In this document: piece after piece, positions 9,168 to 18,184 of the stretch | Layout: each line of letters starts with the position of its first letter | Numbering within the stretch: the first letter of the stretch is position 1 | Source: Singulisphaera sp. GP187 | GTDB lineage: Bacteria; Planctomycetota; Phycisphaerae; Phycisphaerales; SM1A02 | Assembly: GCA_945868805.1 (NCBI GenBank) | Contig: CAMBMO010000011.1 | Span: 1 to 63,225, forward strand | Reading direction: 5' to 3' | DNA length: 63,225 bases | Program-made: the position numbers and the translations under genes | The notes under the pieces: model-generated | Databases searched by the model: none | What the model saw: the letters and a program-made list of their open reading frames with translations, nothing else | Told to the model about the DNA's origin: nothing

Positions 9168-11459
9168 GATGATCACCGACTTTGACGCGGGGCAGAGACT
9201 GCCGGATGCGAAACTATCGATCGGTACGAGCACATTCGCTTCGGGAAAGTATGTCGCGACACACCCGCGAGGAATCTCGTAGGGAATGATTCGAAAATTG
9301 CGCGCACGGCGAGTCACGCCATGATGAGTACTAACGAGATCGATCGTCTCACCGGCGGTGAGGCTCAAATCGGCGATGTCTCGCGTATTCATGAAGACGA
9401 CACGGCGACCTTGCCGGATGCCCCGGTAACGATCATCCAGACCATAGATCGTCGTGTTGAACTGATCATGCGATCGAATGGTCGTCATGATCAGTTCTCC
9501 CGTCGCGACAATGAGTGGGTCGATCGGATGCACAGTGAAGATAGCCTTGCCACTGGGAGTGCGAAACTCGCGCCGATCGCGAACGGCGTGAGGGAGTTCG
9601 AATTGCCCTCCGTCACGAACGCGCGCGTCAAAGTTGTCAAACCCTGGGATCACTCGTGCGATATGCGCCCGAATCAACGAGTAATCGCGTTCGAATGCCT
9701 CCCATTCCACTGCAGGATTCTTTGGCAGTGCTGCCCGGGCAAGTCGCGCGACGATCGCCGGCTCGCTGAGGAGATGCTCGGATGCGGGATCAAGTCGACC
9801 CTGCGAGGCGTGGACGATTCCCATCGAGTCCTCGACGGTGACGAACTGCGGCGAGCCACTCTGCACGTCGCGCTCAGTTCTGCCGAGGCAGGGAAGGATC
9901 AGCGCGTGCTGACCAGCGACCAAGTGCGATCGATTGAGTTTCGTTGAAACTTGAACGGTCAATGCGCAACGCTGAAGCGCAGTGCCGGTGTAGCGCGTGT
10001 CGGGAGTAGCAGCGAGAAAATTGCCACCCATCGCGAAGAAGACCCGCACTTTTCCCGCGTGCATCGCCTCGATTGCTTCAACCGTCGCGTAACCGTGCTC
10101 GATTGGCGGCGCGAACTTAAACTCGCGCAAGAGTGCGGCGAGAAACTCGCGCGTCGGACGCTCGCAGATGCCCACCGTTCGATCGCCTTGCACATTGCTA
10201 TGCCCGCGGACGGGACAGGCACCAGCACCTGGGCGCCCAAAGTGGCCCCCGAGGAGTAGCAGATTCACAATCTCTTGAATGTTCGCGATCGCATTGCGAT
10301 GCTGAGTCAATCCCATTGCCCAGCAGCAGATCATTGACTTCGAGTTCGCGACGACGCGGGCAACTTCCCGAATCTGCGCCTCGTCGATGGCAGACCCGTC
10401 CGTGATCGACTGCCACGACTCGCGAGCGAGGTCTGCGACGTATCCGTCGAAGCCTTGGGTCAAGTCGCGGATGAACTGCGTGTCGATGCTGTGGGGAGAA
10501 TCTTCGAGAATCGCCTTTTGAATTCCCTTCAACAGCGCCACATCTCCATTGATCTTGACTGGAAGGTGACGCGTAGCAAGTTCGGTACCGCGACCGAGGA
10601 GTCCCGAGAGTTCTTGAGGATGTCGAAAGCGCTTCAGTCCCGCCTCCGCAAGCGGATTGATGGAGATGATCTTGCACCCCCGACGAGCGGCTTCCTGCAG
10701 TGTGCTCAGCATGCGTGGATGATTGGTGCCAGGGTTCTGACCGATGACAATGATGCAGTCCGCAAACTCGAAATCCCGTAGCGAGACGGTCCCCTTTCCC
10801 GATCCGAGGGCCTGGGTCATCGCATAGCCACTCGATTCGTGACACATGTTCGAGCAGTCTGGCAGATTGTTCGTGCCCAGCATGCGAACGAAGAGCTGAT
10901 AGAGAAACGCCGCTTCGTTGCTCGTTCGCCCGGAGGTGTAGAAGACCGCTTCGTGCGGTGACGACATCGCATTCAATTCAGCTGCGACGATTTTGAACGC
11001 ATCGTCCCAAGCGATTTCGCGGTAATGCGTCGAACCCTTGGCGAGGTACATCGGATGGGTCAATCGCCCTTGTCGACCGAGCCAGAAATCGCTTTCGCGA
11101 GAGAGTTCTTCGATGGAATGGTTCGCGAAGAATTCTGGCGGGACGCGCACGAGGGTTGCCTCTTCCGCGACCGCCTTCGCGCCGTTTTCGCAGAATTCAA
11201 ACTTCGATCGGTGCTCGGCGGGCTCTGGCCACGCGCAACCCGGGCAATCAAAGCCGGCTCTTTGGTTGAGATCGAGAAGCGACTCGACGGCCCGAACAAC
11301 CCCCATCTGCCCCACAGTCGTTGTGAGCGCAACTTTCACCGCGCCAATCCCTCCCGCCGAATCCGCAGGTGGACCGATGCGAATCCCTTCGTCGCATCGC
11401 TCGGGACCGACTGGATCGATGTCGCGCGGGCTAGTCACGTCGTCGAATCCACGCGCCAT
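9144..11459 (-). CDS. FdhF/YdeP-type molybdopterin oxidoreductase (formate dehydrogenase-like)
   Basis: A 771-residue catalytic subunit of the DMSO reductase superfamily. Its opening CPGCAWPEP and the block CSNMCHESSGYAM are typical of the YdeP branch. The molybdopterin-binding regions VIGQNPGTNHPRML, INPLAEAGLKRF, GGHFGRPGAGACPVRGHSNVQG and the C-terminal FRTPSGKAIF are in order. There is no N-terminal 4-cysteine Fe-S motif of the usual formate dehydrogenase type, and no Fe-S or NAD-binding partner gene nearby. YdeP proteins are assigned to formate or related redox chemistry and acid resistance, but the substrate is not established. The ATG at 11459 lies inside the end of fdhD (25-bp overlap), so the two form an operon. 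Confidence 0.88.
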   Translation of the reverse strand: MARGFDDVTSPRDIDPVGPERCDEGIRIGPPADSAGGIGAVKVALTTTVGQMGVVRAVESLLDLNQRAGFDCPGCAWPEPAEHRSKFEFCENGAKAVAEEATLVRVPPEFFANHSIEELSRESDFWLGRQGRLTHPMYLAKGSTHYREIAWDDAFKIVAAELNAMSSPHEAVFYTSGRTSNEAAFLYQLFVRMLGTNNLPDCSNMCHESSGYAMTQALGSGKGTVSLRDFEFADCIIVIGQNPGTNHPRMLSTLQEAARRGCKIISINPLAEAGLKRFRHPQELSGLLGRGTELATRHLPVKINGDVALLKGIQKAILEDSPHSIDTQFIRDLTQGFDGYVADLARESWQSITDGSAIDEAQIREVARVVANSKSMICCWAMGLTQHRNAIANIQEIVNLLLLGGHFGRPGAGACPVRGHSNVQGDRTVGICERPTREFLAALLREFKFAPPIEHGYATVEAIEAMHAGKVRVFFAMGGNFLAATPDTRYTGTALQRCALTVQVSTKLNRSHLVAGQHALILPCLGRTERDVQSGSPQFVTVEDSMGIVHASQGRLDPASEHLLSEPAIVARLARAALPKNPAVEWEAFERDYSLIRAHIARVIPGFDNFDARVRDGGQFELPHAVRDRREFRTPSGKAIFTVHPIDPLIVATGELIMTTIRSHDQFNTTIYGLDDRYRGIRQGRRVVFMNTRDIADLSLTAGETIDLVSTHHGVTRRARNFRIIPYEIPRGCVATYFPEANVLVPIDSFASGSLCPASKSVIISVARATP

Positions 11460-12352
11460 CCGCCGTGATAGATGTTGAATCGATTGCCACGAACGAACCC
11501 GAGAAGCGTGATATTAAACTTCTGTGCGAGTTCGATTGCGAGGCTTGATGGCGCGCCGACGGCGACGATAATCGGTATCCCCGCGACAGCTGCTTTCTGA
11601 ACGAGCTCGAAACTCGCGCGACCACTGAGGACGAGGATTCGATCAGCGAGTGGACACTGCCCAGCCATGAACTGCGAACCCACTACCTTGTCGACTGCAT
11701 TGTGCCTGCCAACATCTTCGCGAATTGCAACGACCGTCGCAGCTCCAAGCGCATCGAGTGCGAAGAGCGCGGCCGCGTGCAATCCACCAGTCTGATCGAA
11801 GACGCCTTGACGCGAGCGAAGTTTCGCGGGTAGTTCGCACACTTCTTGAGGAGAGATCCGCATCGATGTCCGAGCGATCGGGGCGACACCCGCGACTTGA
11901 AGTGCCTCAAGGGACGCCTTCCCGCATACTCCGCAGCTCGAAGTTGCATAGAAGTGTCGTTCGAGCGCAGGCCATGTAACAACCGCGTGGTCGGCAAGGC
12001 AGACCCGGACGACATTGGTGCCACGGTGCAACCCGCTGTCGGGTCCACACGGAACGACCTGCAAGAGGTCGCCACGCGAACGAAGGACTCCTTCTCCTAC
12101 GAGGAATCCGACCGCGAGTTCTGCGTCGCTGCCGGGCGTACGCATCGTGATCGAAACACTGCGGTGATTGCGTGCGCCATTTTCGAGCCACTCAAGCCGG
12201 ATTTCGAGCGGCTCTTCCAACGCGACGCGATCGGAAAGTTGAAGAATTTCACCCTCGTCAAATCGTTGGATCGCCACTTCGATGGACTGCACAGTCTCGC
12301 GACTTGCACCGAGAATCGGGAGGTCGCATCGAACTTTCGAGGCTCCGAACAT
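11435..12352 (-). CDS. fdhD: Formate dehydrogenase accessory sulfurtransferase FdhD
   Basis: FdhD passes sulfur from a cysteine desulfurase to the molybdenum cofactor of formate dehydrogenases, which is needed for activity. The sulfur-relay motif SSCGVCGK (Cys ~140 and ~143) is present, with EEPLEIRLEW near the N-terminus, the block TGGLHAAALF, REDVGRHNAVDKVVG and LVLSGRASFELVQKAAVAGIP. ATG 12352 gives a ~305-residue protein; the frame is open to ATG 12403, but the extra residues look non-native and would cover the promoter region of the divergent carbonic anhydrase. It overlaps the YdeP-type gene, its likely client. Confidence 0.93.
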   Translation of the reverse strand: MFGASKVRCDLPILGASRETVQSIEVAIQRFDEGEILQLSDRVALEEPLEIRLEWLENGARNHRSVSITMRTPGSDAELAVGFLVGEGVLRSRGDLLQVVPCGPDSGLHRGTNVVRVCLADHAVVTWPALERHFYATSSCGVCGKASLEALQVAGVAPIARTSMRISPQEVCELPAKLRSRQGVFDQTGGLHAAALFALDALGAATVVAIREDVGRHNAVDKVVGSQFMAGQCPLADRILVLSGRASFELVQKAAVAGIPIIVAVGAPSSLAIELAQKFNITLLGFVRGNRFNIYHGGWRVDSTT

Positions 12353-12391
12353 CGGTCGAGCGTACCTGCGACGGCAACATGATCCTCCCGC

Positions 12392-12397
12392 TATATT
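12392..12397 (+). promoter_or_regulatory. Possible -10 element for the carbonic anhydrase gene
   Basis: TATATT lies 8 bases before the ATG at 12406, in the 53-bp gap between divergent fdhD and the carbonic anhydrase gene. No good -35 match sits 16-18 bp upstream and the leader would be very short. This is weak evidence. Confidence 0.2.
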
Positions 12398-12405
12398 GAG
12401 CATCT

Positions 12406-13077
12406 ATGAATAGCATGACCTCAATCACCCCACTTCGATACTCCGTCCTACTTCTTGTCGCGTCCCTCACCGGATGCGCATCCATTACGCCCCGGACTGC
12501 TGGGATCCAACCTGGTAAGGCTCGCGAGACACTTCAGGCGGGCAACGAGCGATTTCTCGCCGGCGGCATGCATGCGCACAGTTGGCACCAAGAGCGCGTG
12601 ATTCAGACAGGCGCGTTCGGGCAAAGTCCGTCGGTCGGGGTTCTCACATGCGCGGATTCGCGTACCCCGCCCGAAATTATCTTTGACGAGGGCATTGGTG
12701 ATTTGTTCGTCGTTCGTACCGCCGGCAATCACGAGGATGCGGGCGGAACCGGAACATTTGAGTATGGCGTGGCGGCACTCGGTGTTCACACAATTCTCGT
12801 CCTCGGACACACCAAGTGCGGTGCAGTCGACGCGACCATCGAAGGCAATCCACTGCCTGGGAGCATGCCGACTTTCACCGACGCGATCCGCCCGGCGTTG
12901 GCTGGGTTGGCATCACCGATCGAACTCACCGCCGCGAGCGAGGCAAATGTGCGCTATCAGATGAAGCGACTGCTTGAGCAGAGCGAGATTCTGCGCACGG
13001 CGAACCGCGATGGCAAACTGACGATGCTCGGCGGGATGTATGACGTGAGTACGGGTCGCGTGCGGTTTCTCGATTAG
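12406..13077 (+). CDS. Beta-class carbonic anhydrase, lipoprotein
   Basis: A 223-residue enzyme for CO2/bicarbonate interconversion. The zinc ligands and Asp/Arg dyad are visible: TCADSRTPPE (Cys 82, Asp 84, Arg 86) and GHTKCGAVDA (His 135, Cys 138). The N-terminus is a lipoprotein signal (VLLLVASLTGC, Cys 24), so the enzyme should sit in the periplasm or on a membrane face, whereas most beta-class enzymes are cytoplasmic. It is divergent from fdhD and the formate-dehydrogenase-like gene, whose product might be CO2. A perfect hairpin follows 5 bp after the stop. Confidence 0.92.
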   Translation: MNSMTSITPLRYSVLLLVASLTGCASITPRTAGIQPGKARETLQAGNERFLAGGMHAHSWHQERVIQTGAFGQSPSVGVLTCADSRTPPEIIFDEGIGDLFVVRTAGNHEDAGGTGTFEYGVAALGVHTILVLGHTKCGAVDATIEGNPLPGSMPTFTDAIRPALAGLASPIELTAASEANVRYQMKRLLEQSEILRTANRDGKLTMLGGMYDVSTGRVRFLD

Positions 13078-13082
13078 GGTTT

Positions 13083-13106
13083 CGTCAGTCGCCTGCGCGA
13101 CTGACG
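13083..13106 (+). terminator. Perfect 10-bp hairpin after the carbonic anhydrase gene
   Basis: CGTCAGTCGC (13083-13092) and GCGACTGACG (13097-13106) are exact reverse complements around the loop CTGC. It starts 5 bp after the stop codon. It is followed by six Gs, not Ts, so it is not a classic Rho-independent terminator, but it could end or protect the transcript 3' end. Confidence 0.5.
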
Positions 13107-13441
13107 GGGGGCGAGCCGAGTCACTGCGCTTGGCCCGTCTCGATGCTTTGTCCATGAAACGCTCTCCTTGCGAGCATTCTCGCTAATTTAGGGGTCCACG
13201 AAATCGGGGCAAGGTCAGGCCACCAATGGACAACTGTGCAGGGGGCATCAGCGTTGCCCTCAAACGCCCACGAAGTGCCGTGCAAGGCGGACTCTTTCAG
13301 CAAAGGGCGGCGAACGAGCCCACACGAAAGCCTGAAGGCCTCTCCTTTGATGCACAGCCGAGGATCCCTCCCGGCGTCGGGCGCTCCGCCATCGAGTCGC
13401 GACCGTCTCGTAAGTCCCGCGAATTTCCATACTCTGCACGA
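13107..13441. other. Intergenic stretch upstream of the MFS gene
   Basis: No supported gene. The MFS frame is open upstream to 13226, but that extension is Arg/Pro-rich with no membrane character. A small 5-bp hairpin (GCGAG 13171-13175 with CTCGC 13180-13184) is followed by TAATTT. A long minus-strand frame crosses this area but is a shadow of the MFS gene. Confidence 0.4.
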
Positions 13442-14725
13442 ATGAACGCGCCAAGCATCCTTCCAGCATCCGATGACCGCACGCGCACGATCATGCGCAC
13501 TGCATGGCTGGCCGTCATGCTTCTGTGGCCAGTGGCGATGCTCAATTACCTCGATCGCCAGATGTTGGCTTCGATGAAGTTTTCGGTGATGACAGACATC
13601 GCCGATGTCGCGACCGACGCGAACTGGGGATTGATGCTCGGACAGTTCAAGTGGGTCTATGCGTTTCTGAGTCCACTCGGCGGCTTCATCGCCGACCGTT
13701 TCGGACGGCGCACCACCATCGTCTGCAGTTTGTTCGCCTGGTCGGTTGTCACATGGATCACGGGGAATGCGACCACCTATCAGGATCTTCTCTGGACCCG
13801 CACGCTGATGGGGGTCAGCGAGGCGTTTTACATTCCAGCGGCGCTGGCGCTGATCACAGATTTCCACGGTCCGCGTACGCGATCGCGCGCGATCGGGCTT
13901 CACCAGACTGCGATCTATGTCGGCGTGATGGCTGGTGGATTTGGCGGATACGTTGCTGACGCGCAGGATTTCGGATGGCGCTTCGCATTTCACGCAGCGG
14001 GAATCGTCGGAATTCTCTACGCGATACCGCTGGCGTTCTCGTTGCGGGAGGCACCGCGCGCCGTCGCGATCGAGAATGCGGCGAGCAAGTCCGAGGAGCC
14101 ACGCGCATCGATCCGTGCGGTCTCGCGGGAGTTGCTCACGAGTGGTCCCTTCTTGTTGTTGGTGGCGTGCTTCACGCTTCCCGCGATCGCAGGGTGGGTC
14201 GTGCGCGACTGGATGCCAGCGATTCTGAAAGAGCAATTCGGGATCGGGCAAGGCATGGCAGGAGTCTCTGCGACTCTTTACCTCACAATTGGAATGCTGG
14301 TCGGTGTCGTCATCGGAGGATGGATGGCCGATCGTTGGTCGCGCATCACCCCGCGCGGCCGGGCGTACACGAGTGCGGTGGGAATCGCATTGCTCGTTCC
14401 AGCTCTCTTTGGTGTCGGCAACGCTGGGACGCTCGTGGTCGCGGTCGCGTTCCTTGCGATCTTCGGACTCGGCTGGGGACTCTTCGACTGCAACAACATG
14501 CCGATCCTCAGCCAGATCGCACGACCTCATCTGCGAGCGACGGGATATGGCATTATGAATTTCGTCAGCATTAGTTGTGGCGGATTCGCCGACTGGGGAT
14601 TCGGATTGATGCGCGACGAGGGATATCCGCTCAATGGGATCTTTGCGGCATACGCGGCACTCGCGCTTGTCTCAGTGGGGCTGATGGTGTGGATCGCGAA
14701 AACGCTTCCTGCGCGAAGTGCGTGA
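13442..14725 (+). CDS. MFS transporter (ACS/hexuronate-type or related)
   Basis: A 427-residue inner-membrane transporter with about 12 helices. The first helix has MLLWPVAMLNYLDRQMLAS, typical of the anion:cation symporter and spinster-like MFS branches. Loop 2-3 has ADRFGRRTTIVCS and the second half has GGWMADRWSRITPRGRAY. A conserved DCNNMPILSQ segment precedes helix 11. This subfamily moves organic anions such as sugar acids, but the substrate cannot be assigned. ATG 13442 is chosen because the upstream extension lacks membrane or signal character. It is convergent with the GtrA-GT39 gene, 5 bp apart. Confidence 0.85.
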   Translation: MNAPSILPASDDRTRTIMRTAWLAVMLLWPVAMLNYLDRQMLASMKFSVMTDIADVATDANWGLMLGQFKWVYAFLSPLGGFIADRFGRRTTIVCSLFAWSVVTWITGNATTYQDLLWTRTLMGVSEAFYIPAALALITDFHGPRTRSRAIGLHQTAIYVGVMAGGFGGYVADAQDFGWRFAFHAAGIVGILYAIPLAFSLREAPRAVAIENAASKSEEPRASIRAVSRELLTSGPFLLLVACFTLPAIAGWVVRDWMPAILKEQFGIGQGMAGVSATLYLTIGMLVGVVIGGWMADRWSRITPRGRAYTSAVGIALLVPALFGVGNAGTLVVAVAFLAIFGLGWGLFDCNNMPILSQIARPHLRATGYGIMNFVSISCGGFADWGFGLMRDEGYPLNGIFAAYAALALVSVGLMVWIAKTLPARSA

Positions 14726-14730
14726 GTGCA

Positions 14731-16878
14731 CTAGCGATTGGCAGGCACGATCCACTCGCGGCAGAACAGGTGCTCGCGGACCTTGCCAGTCGCCATCTCC
14801 CAAATCTGTTGCGCGGTGTGTCGGCTGGTCATCTCGATGCGACTCCCGATCGCTCCCGATGGTGCTTCGGCCATGAGCGGAAGCACCACAATCCGCAAGT
14901 CGCCCTCTCGCGCCCGATCCGCTGGTGGTGCGTCGAGCTTTCTGTCGTAGCCGACGACATGCGCGCCTGGAAGCAAGAACCGATGAAGTTCAGCGACCGA
15001 ACGGAAGTTCTCGGAAACCCAGACGGTTCGGCCACGCGATGCATCGATCGCCTGCTGTGGAAATGCGCCCAGTGGAGCATTGAAGACACTCAACAAGCTC
15101 GACAAGGTCAGGAACACACTCATCGCTACGGGAGCCGTACACATCGCAGTCCACCTCGGTTGGGCAATTGCAGTCACAGCGAAGGCGAGTGCGCCAACGA
15201 CCAGTGGCCAGTGCCACCATGAGAACGCGCCAAACCCTACTTCGCTCGCGAGCATGAACGAGATCCATCCAATCGGAGCGAGGACGGCGATCGCCACGAG
15301 ATGCGAAATCACAAACGCATTTCGTCCGACATGGTGCCAGCGCGTGGCCATGATCACCGCAAGCGCGGGCATCGCCTCGATCAAGTAGCGACCCGATCGT
15401 TGCTGCGGAATGCAGAAAACGATAAAGATCGCGAAGACCCAAATCCACAGCAGTCGCTCTTCCACCAACAGTTTTGCGCGGTGCTTCCAACATTCGACCG
15501 CGACGCCGAAAAGTGGAAATGCAAGCAGTCCTGCATTGACGAACCAACTGCCCGCGAGCGTCCAGAGACTGTTGCCTCCCCAGACGAATCCTTGAACCCA
15601 CGATCCCATCCCACCAGCCATCTTTGCGACATTTTCACCAACCACGAAAGAGCCCCAGATCGCCCGCGGATTCGGATCAAGTGCGAACCAGAGACCGAAA
15701 ATTGCGAGCGCGACGATCACCATCCATGCAAGCCCTGGTAGCGCGCGTCGAACGAAGATCCCCCACTTCCAATCGACGATGCGAAGATGCCACCACGCGA
15801 GCCCCACGCCGATCGGAAGCAACTGCGCGAAGCTCTTCGTAAGAAGCGCCATCCCCGCGAGCACGCCGATGATTGTCGGAAACGCGAGGCGCGACTCGAA
15901 TGACTTCGGCTTCCACCAGAGCATCGTGAAAAAACAGGCGAAGACCCAGAACGTCTCCGGCGGATTCGTCAGATACGGTCGACCATAGCGATAGGTGCTG
16001 AAAAACGCCAGATAAAACATCGCCGCAAGCACGCCATTGAAGATGTTGCGACCGGCCAGTCGCCATGCCAACAGTCCGCACATGATCGCTGTCGCAAATG
16101 TCCAGGCGACGCTTGGCCAGCGCAGTGCGACGAGCGTCCAGTGGTTTCCCCAGTCCGTCGTGATGAGTCCCTGCCAGAAGAGGAGCGGAGGTTTCGTGTT
16201 CTCCAAACCCGTTGCTCCGCTTTGAAGCGGAAGCCAATGATCACTCGCGGCAGTCGCACGCGCAATCTGCATGTAGACCATTTCGTCGCCGTTGCCGAGA
16301 ATGTGCAGGGATCCGAGATCGAAGAGGTAGGTGCAGAGACCGAGGATTAGTCCGCTCATGACGAGTGGGACAGCAACGCGAGCACGTTCGAGCCGTTCCA
16401 CTTCTGGATCAATTCCTTCGGTGCGTACATGCCGATATGTCCAAAGATCGTTGAGTACGAAGTTGATCACGCTCGCAAATGCGATACCGATGAGGTTTGC
16501 CGCGAGATACGGGACCCAGTGCACCAGCAAGTTGGTCAATGCGACTTGCACCAGAATTCCAGCCCAATTCGCAGTGGCATACTGCAGGTATTGGTGAATG
16601 ATGCTCAGGTCGCGGGTTCGCTGGCGATCCTTCCAGGTCCACTTGCGATTCCAATAAAAGTTGTTGGTCATCCCAAAGACGATGCCGGTGAACATCGCCA
16701 GATTCAATCGCAGCGATTCGTTCCCAATTCCGAGATAGAGATGCTCTTGACAGCCCCAAATCACCAGCTGATTGATCGCCACGCCGCTGACACCGACGAC
16801 TCCGAACTGGAAGAATCGATGGCGTTGTCGCCACCCCCATGCGACAACCGCGAAGATCGACTGGAAGAGTCCCGTCAT
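14731..16878 (-). CDS. GtrA-like domain fused to a GT39/ArnT-type glycosyltransferase
   Basis: A 715-residue integral membrane protein. Residues ~15-140 form a four-helix GtrA domain (FQFGVVGVSGVAINQLVIW, NFYWNRKWTW, then LNDLWTYRH), a family linked to moving or handling undecaprenyl-phosphate sugars. The remainder is a polytopic GT39/PMT-like transferase. Its early loop has LGNGDEMVYMQIARA, holding the acidic catalytic site expected in this fold, then KPPLLFWQGLI and the downstream LLTKSFAQLLPIG. ArnT-type enzymes move a sugar from a polyprenyl carrier to a periplasmic acceptor. The ATG at 16878 overlaps the TGA of the GT9 gene (ATGA), so both are translated together. The frame is open upstream, but that part is GT9 shadow. 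Confidence 0.85.
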   Translation of the reverse strand: MTGLFQSIFAVVAWGWRQRHRFFQFGVVGVSGVAINQLVIWGCQEHLYLGIGNESLRLNLAMFTGIVFGMTNNFYWNRKWTWKDRQRTRDLSIIHQYLQYATANWAGILVQVALTNLLVHWVPYLAANLIGIAFASVINFVLNDLWTYRHVRTEGIDPEVERLERARVAVPLVMSGLILGLCTYLFDLGSLHILGNGDEMVYMQIARATAASDHWLPLQSGATGLENTKPPLLFWQGLITTDWGNHWTLVALRWPSVAWTFATAIMCGLLAWRLAGRNIFNGVLAAMFYLAFFSTYRYGRPYLTNPPETFWVFACFFTMLWWKPKSFESRLAFPTIIGVLAGMALLTKSFAQLLPIGVGLAWWHLRIVDWKWGIFVRRALPGLAWMVIVALAIFGLWFALDPNPRAIWGSFVVGENVAKMAGGMGSWVQGFVWGGNSLWTLAGSWFVNAGLLAFPLFGVAVECWKHRAKLLVEERLLWIWVFAIFIVFCIPQQRSGRYLIEAMPALAVIMATRWHHVGRNAFVISHLVAIAVLAPIGWISFMLASEVGFGAFSWWHWPLVVGALAFAVTAIAQPRWTAMCTAPVAMSVFLTLSSLLSVFNAPLGAFPQQAIDASRGRTVWVSENFRSVAELHRFLLPGAHVVGYDRKLDAPPADRAREGDLRIVVLPLMAEAPSGAIGSRIEMTSRHTAQQIWEMATGKVREHLFCREWIVPANR

Positions 16879-18116
16879 GCGATCGCGCCCACTCCGACAG
16901 GATTCGCGGTCGCGAGCATCTCCCGCGCCTTTGAAAGAACCTCGGCTGGCGAGATTCGTTTCAGACACTGGTTGTCACCATCGCAAGGTGATGTCCGGTG
17001 GTTGTATGCGGTGAGACAGGGTGAACAAGGCAGCTGTGTGAAAAATGAAAACGTCTGCGGCGACCAACTGCGATAGAGCGTCGGAGTCTCTGGGCCGAAC
17101 AGGACGATGTTCGGGATTGGCGTCATCGCCGCAAACTGAACGGGACCGCCATCGTTTGTGATGAGCAGGTTCGCACGGTGAAAGAGGCACATGAGGTGAC
17201 GCACCGACCGTGTGTATCCAGCGAGATTGATGCAGTGCGTCTCGTCGCCACACGAGTCGCGCAGTTGATCAGCAAGCAGGCGATCGTCTTTCATACCGAT
17301 GATTCCAACCGCATAGCCATCTGCGAGCAAGTGTCTCGCGACTTCGGTGAAGTGTTGGATCGGCCACGCGCGAATGGGCAACAGTCCCCCGCTCGGATAG
17401 AGCAGGACGAGTGACTTGCCCGCGATCGCTGGATGATCGCGGTGAAGCTCGGAGATCTCGCGATCAACTTCGCCGACTTCCGGCTGAAATGTCGGCGGCG
17501 AATATGTCGGCGACGCGACCGCGTCCTTCGCACGTGGCACTGTGTCGCTGTCGATGGCATCCGCGAGTGTCACGAGTTGGTGCGAGAGATGCCGATACGC
17601 GTTGTATGCGACGGGCGCGGTCATGAAAGACCCGCGGTAGAGACCTTCCTGTGTGTGGCGGTGGAAACCAGCACGCCGACGAGCGCCCGAAAGACCGCTG
17701 AGCACACTGCTCACTCGCGAAAAGAGTTCGCAGTCGATGACGACATCAAAATTGGACGCACGCATGCGAAGGATTGCCTTGAGCACGTCGCGCACAAGAT
17801 TGCCGAGCGAATCGTCGCGGATCGCGATCACATTTTCGCTCTTGACCACACCGAGCAAGTCGAGCACTTGCCAATTGCGTGCAAAGAGCATCATGTGAAT
17901 TTCTGCGTTGGGGTATCGATCTTGCAAGCGGCGAAACATCGGCTCGGCGAGTACGAGACTGCCCATTTCGCTCAGGAGAATCACCAAGATTCGTCGAGGA
18001 GTCGGCGGCGGACGACTGCTGCGAAACAACCGCGTGCCGCGATGCCACATCGACAAACATGCGCACATCGGGATACCAACCCAACGATCAACCATCCTTT
18101 GAAATCGAATATCCAT
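16875..18116 (-). CDS. Glycosyltransferase family 9 (ADP-heptosyltransferase-like)
   Basis: A 413-residue cytoplasmic or membrane-associated transferase. After a ~40-residue basic N-terminus comes the GT9 Rossmann opening RRILVILLSEMGSLVLAEP (~41-59), where the nucleotide-sugar donor site begins. The C-terminal half has PSGGLLPIRAWPIQHFTEVA (~230-249) and the donor-site ITNDGGPVQFAAMTPIPNIVLFGPETP. Family members add heptose or related sugars to LPS core. A cluster CSPC...C..C near the C-terminus (~363-385) is also seen in some planctomycete relatives. It is the first gene of a two-gene operon and is divergent from a sialidase-like gene only 68 bp away. Confidence 0.85.
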   Translation of the reverse strand: MDIRFQRMVDRWVGIPMCACLSMWHRGTRLFRSSRPPPTPRRILVILLSEMGSLVLAEPMFRRLQDRYPNAEIHMMLFARNWQVLDLLGVVKSENVIAIRDDSLGNLVRDVLKAILRMRASNFDVVIDCELFSRVSSVLSGLSGARRRAGFHRHTQEGLYRGSFMTAPVAYNAYRHLSHQLVTLADAIDSDTVPRAKDAVASPTYSPPTFQPEVGEVDREISELHRDHPAIAGKSLVLLYPSGGLLPIRAWPIQHFTEVARHLLADGYAVGIIGMKDDRLLADQLRDSCGDETHCINLAGYTRSVRHLMCLFHRANLLITNDGGPVQFAAMTPIPNIVLFGPETPTLYRSWSPQTFSFFTQLPCSPCLTAYNHRTSPCDGDNQCLKRISPAEVLSKAREMLATANPVGVGAIA

Positions 18117-18184
18117 GCGCGTTTGTTCAGGTCGGAACCCGATCGTTCGATGTTATAGTTCGTCGGCGTTTCGAGCCTTTGCGC

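Noticed and set aside
13121-14530. 469-codon open frame on the minus strand
   Set aside because: It is antisense to the MFS transporter, is Arg/Asp/His-rich with no domain, and mirrors the codon bias of the real gene.
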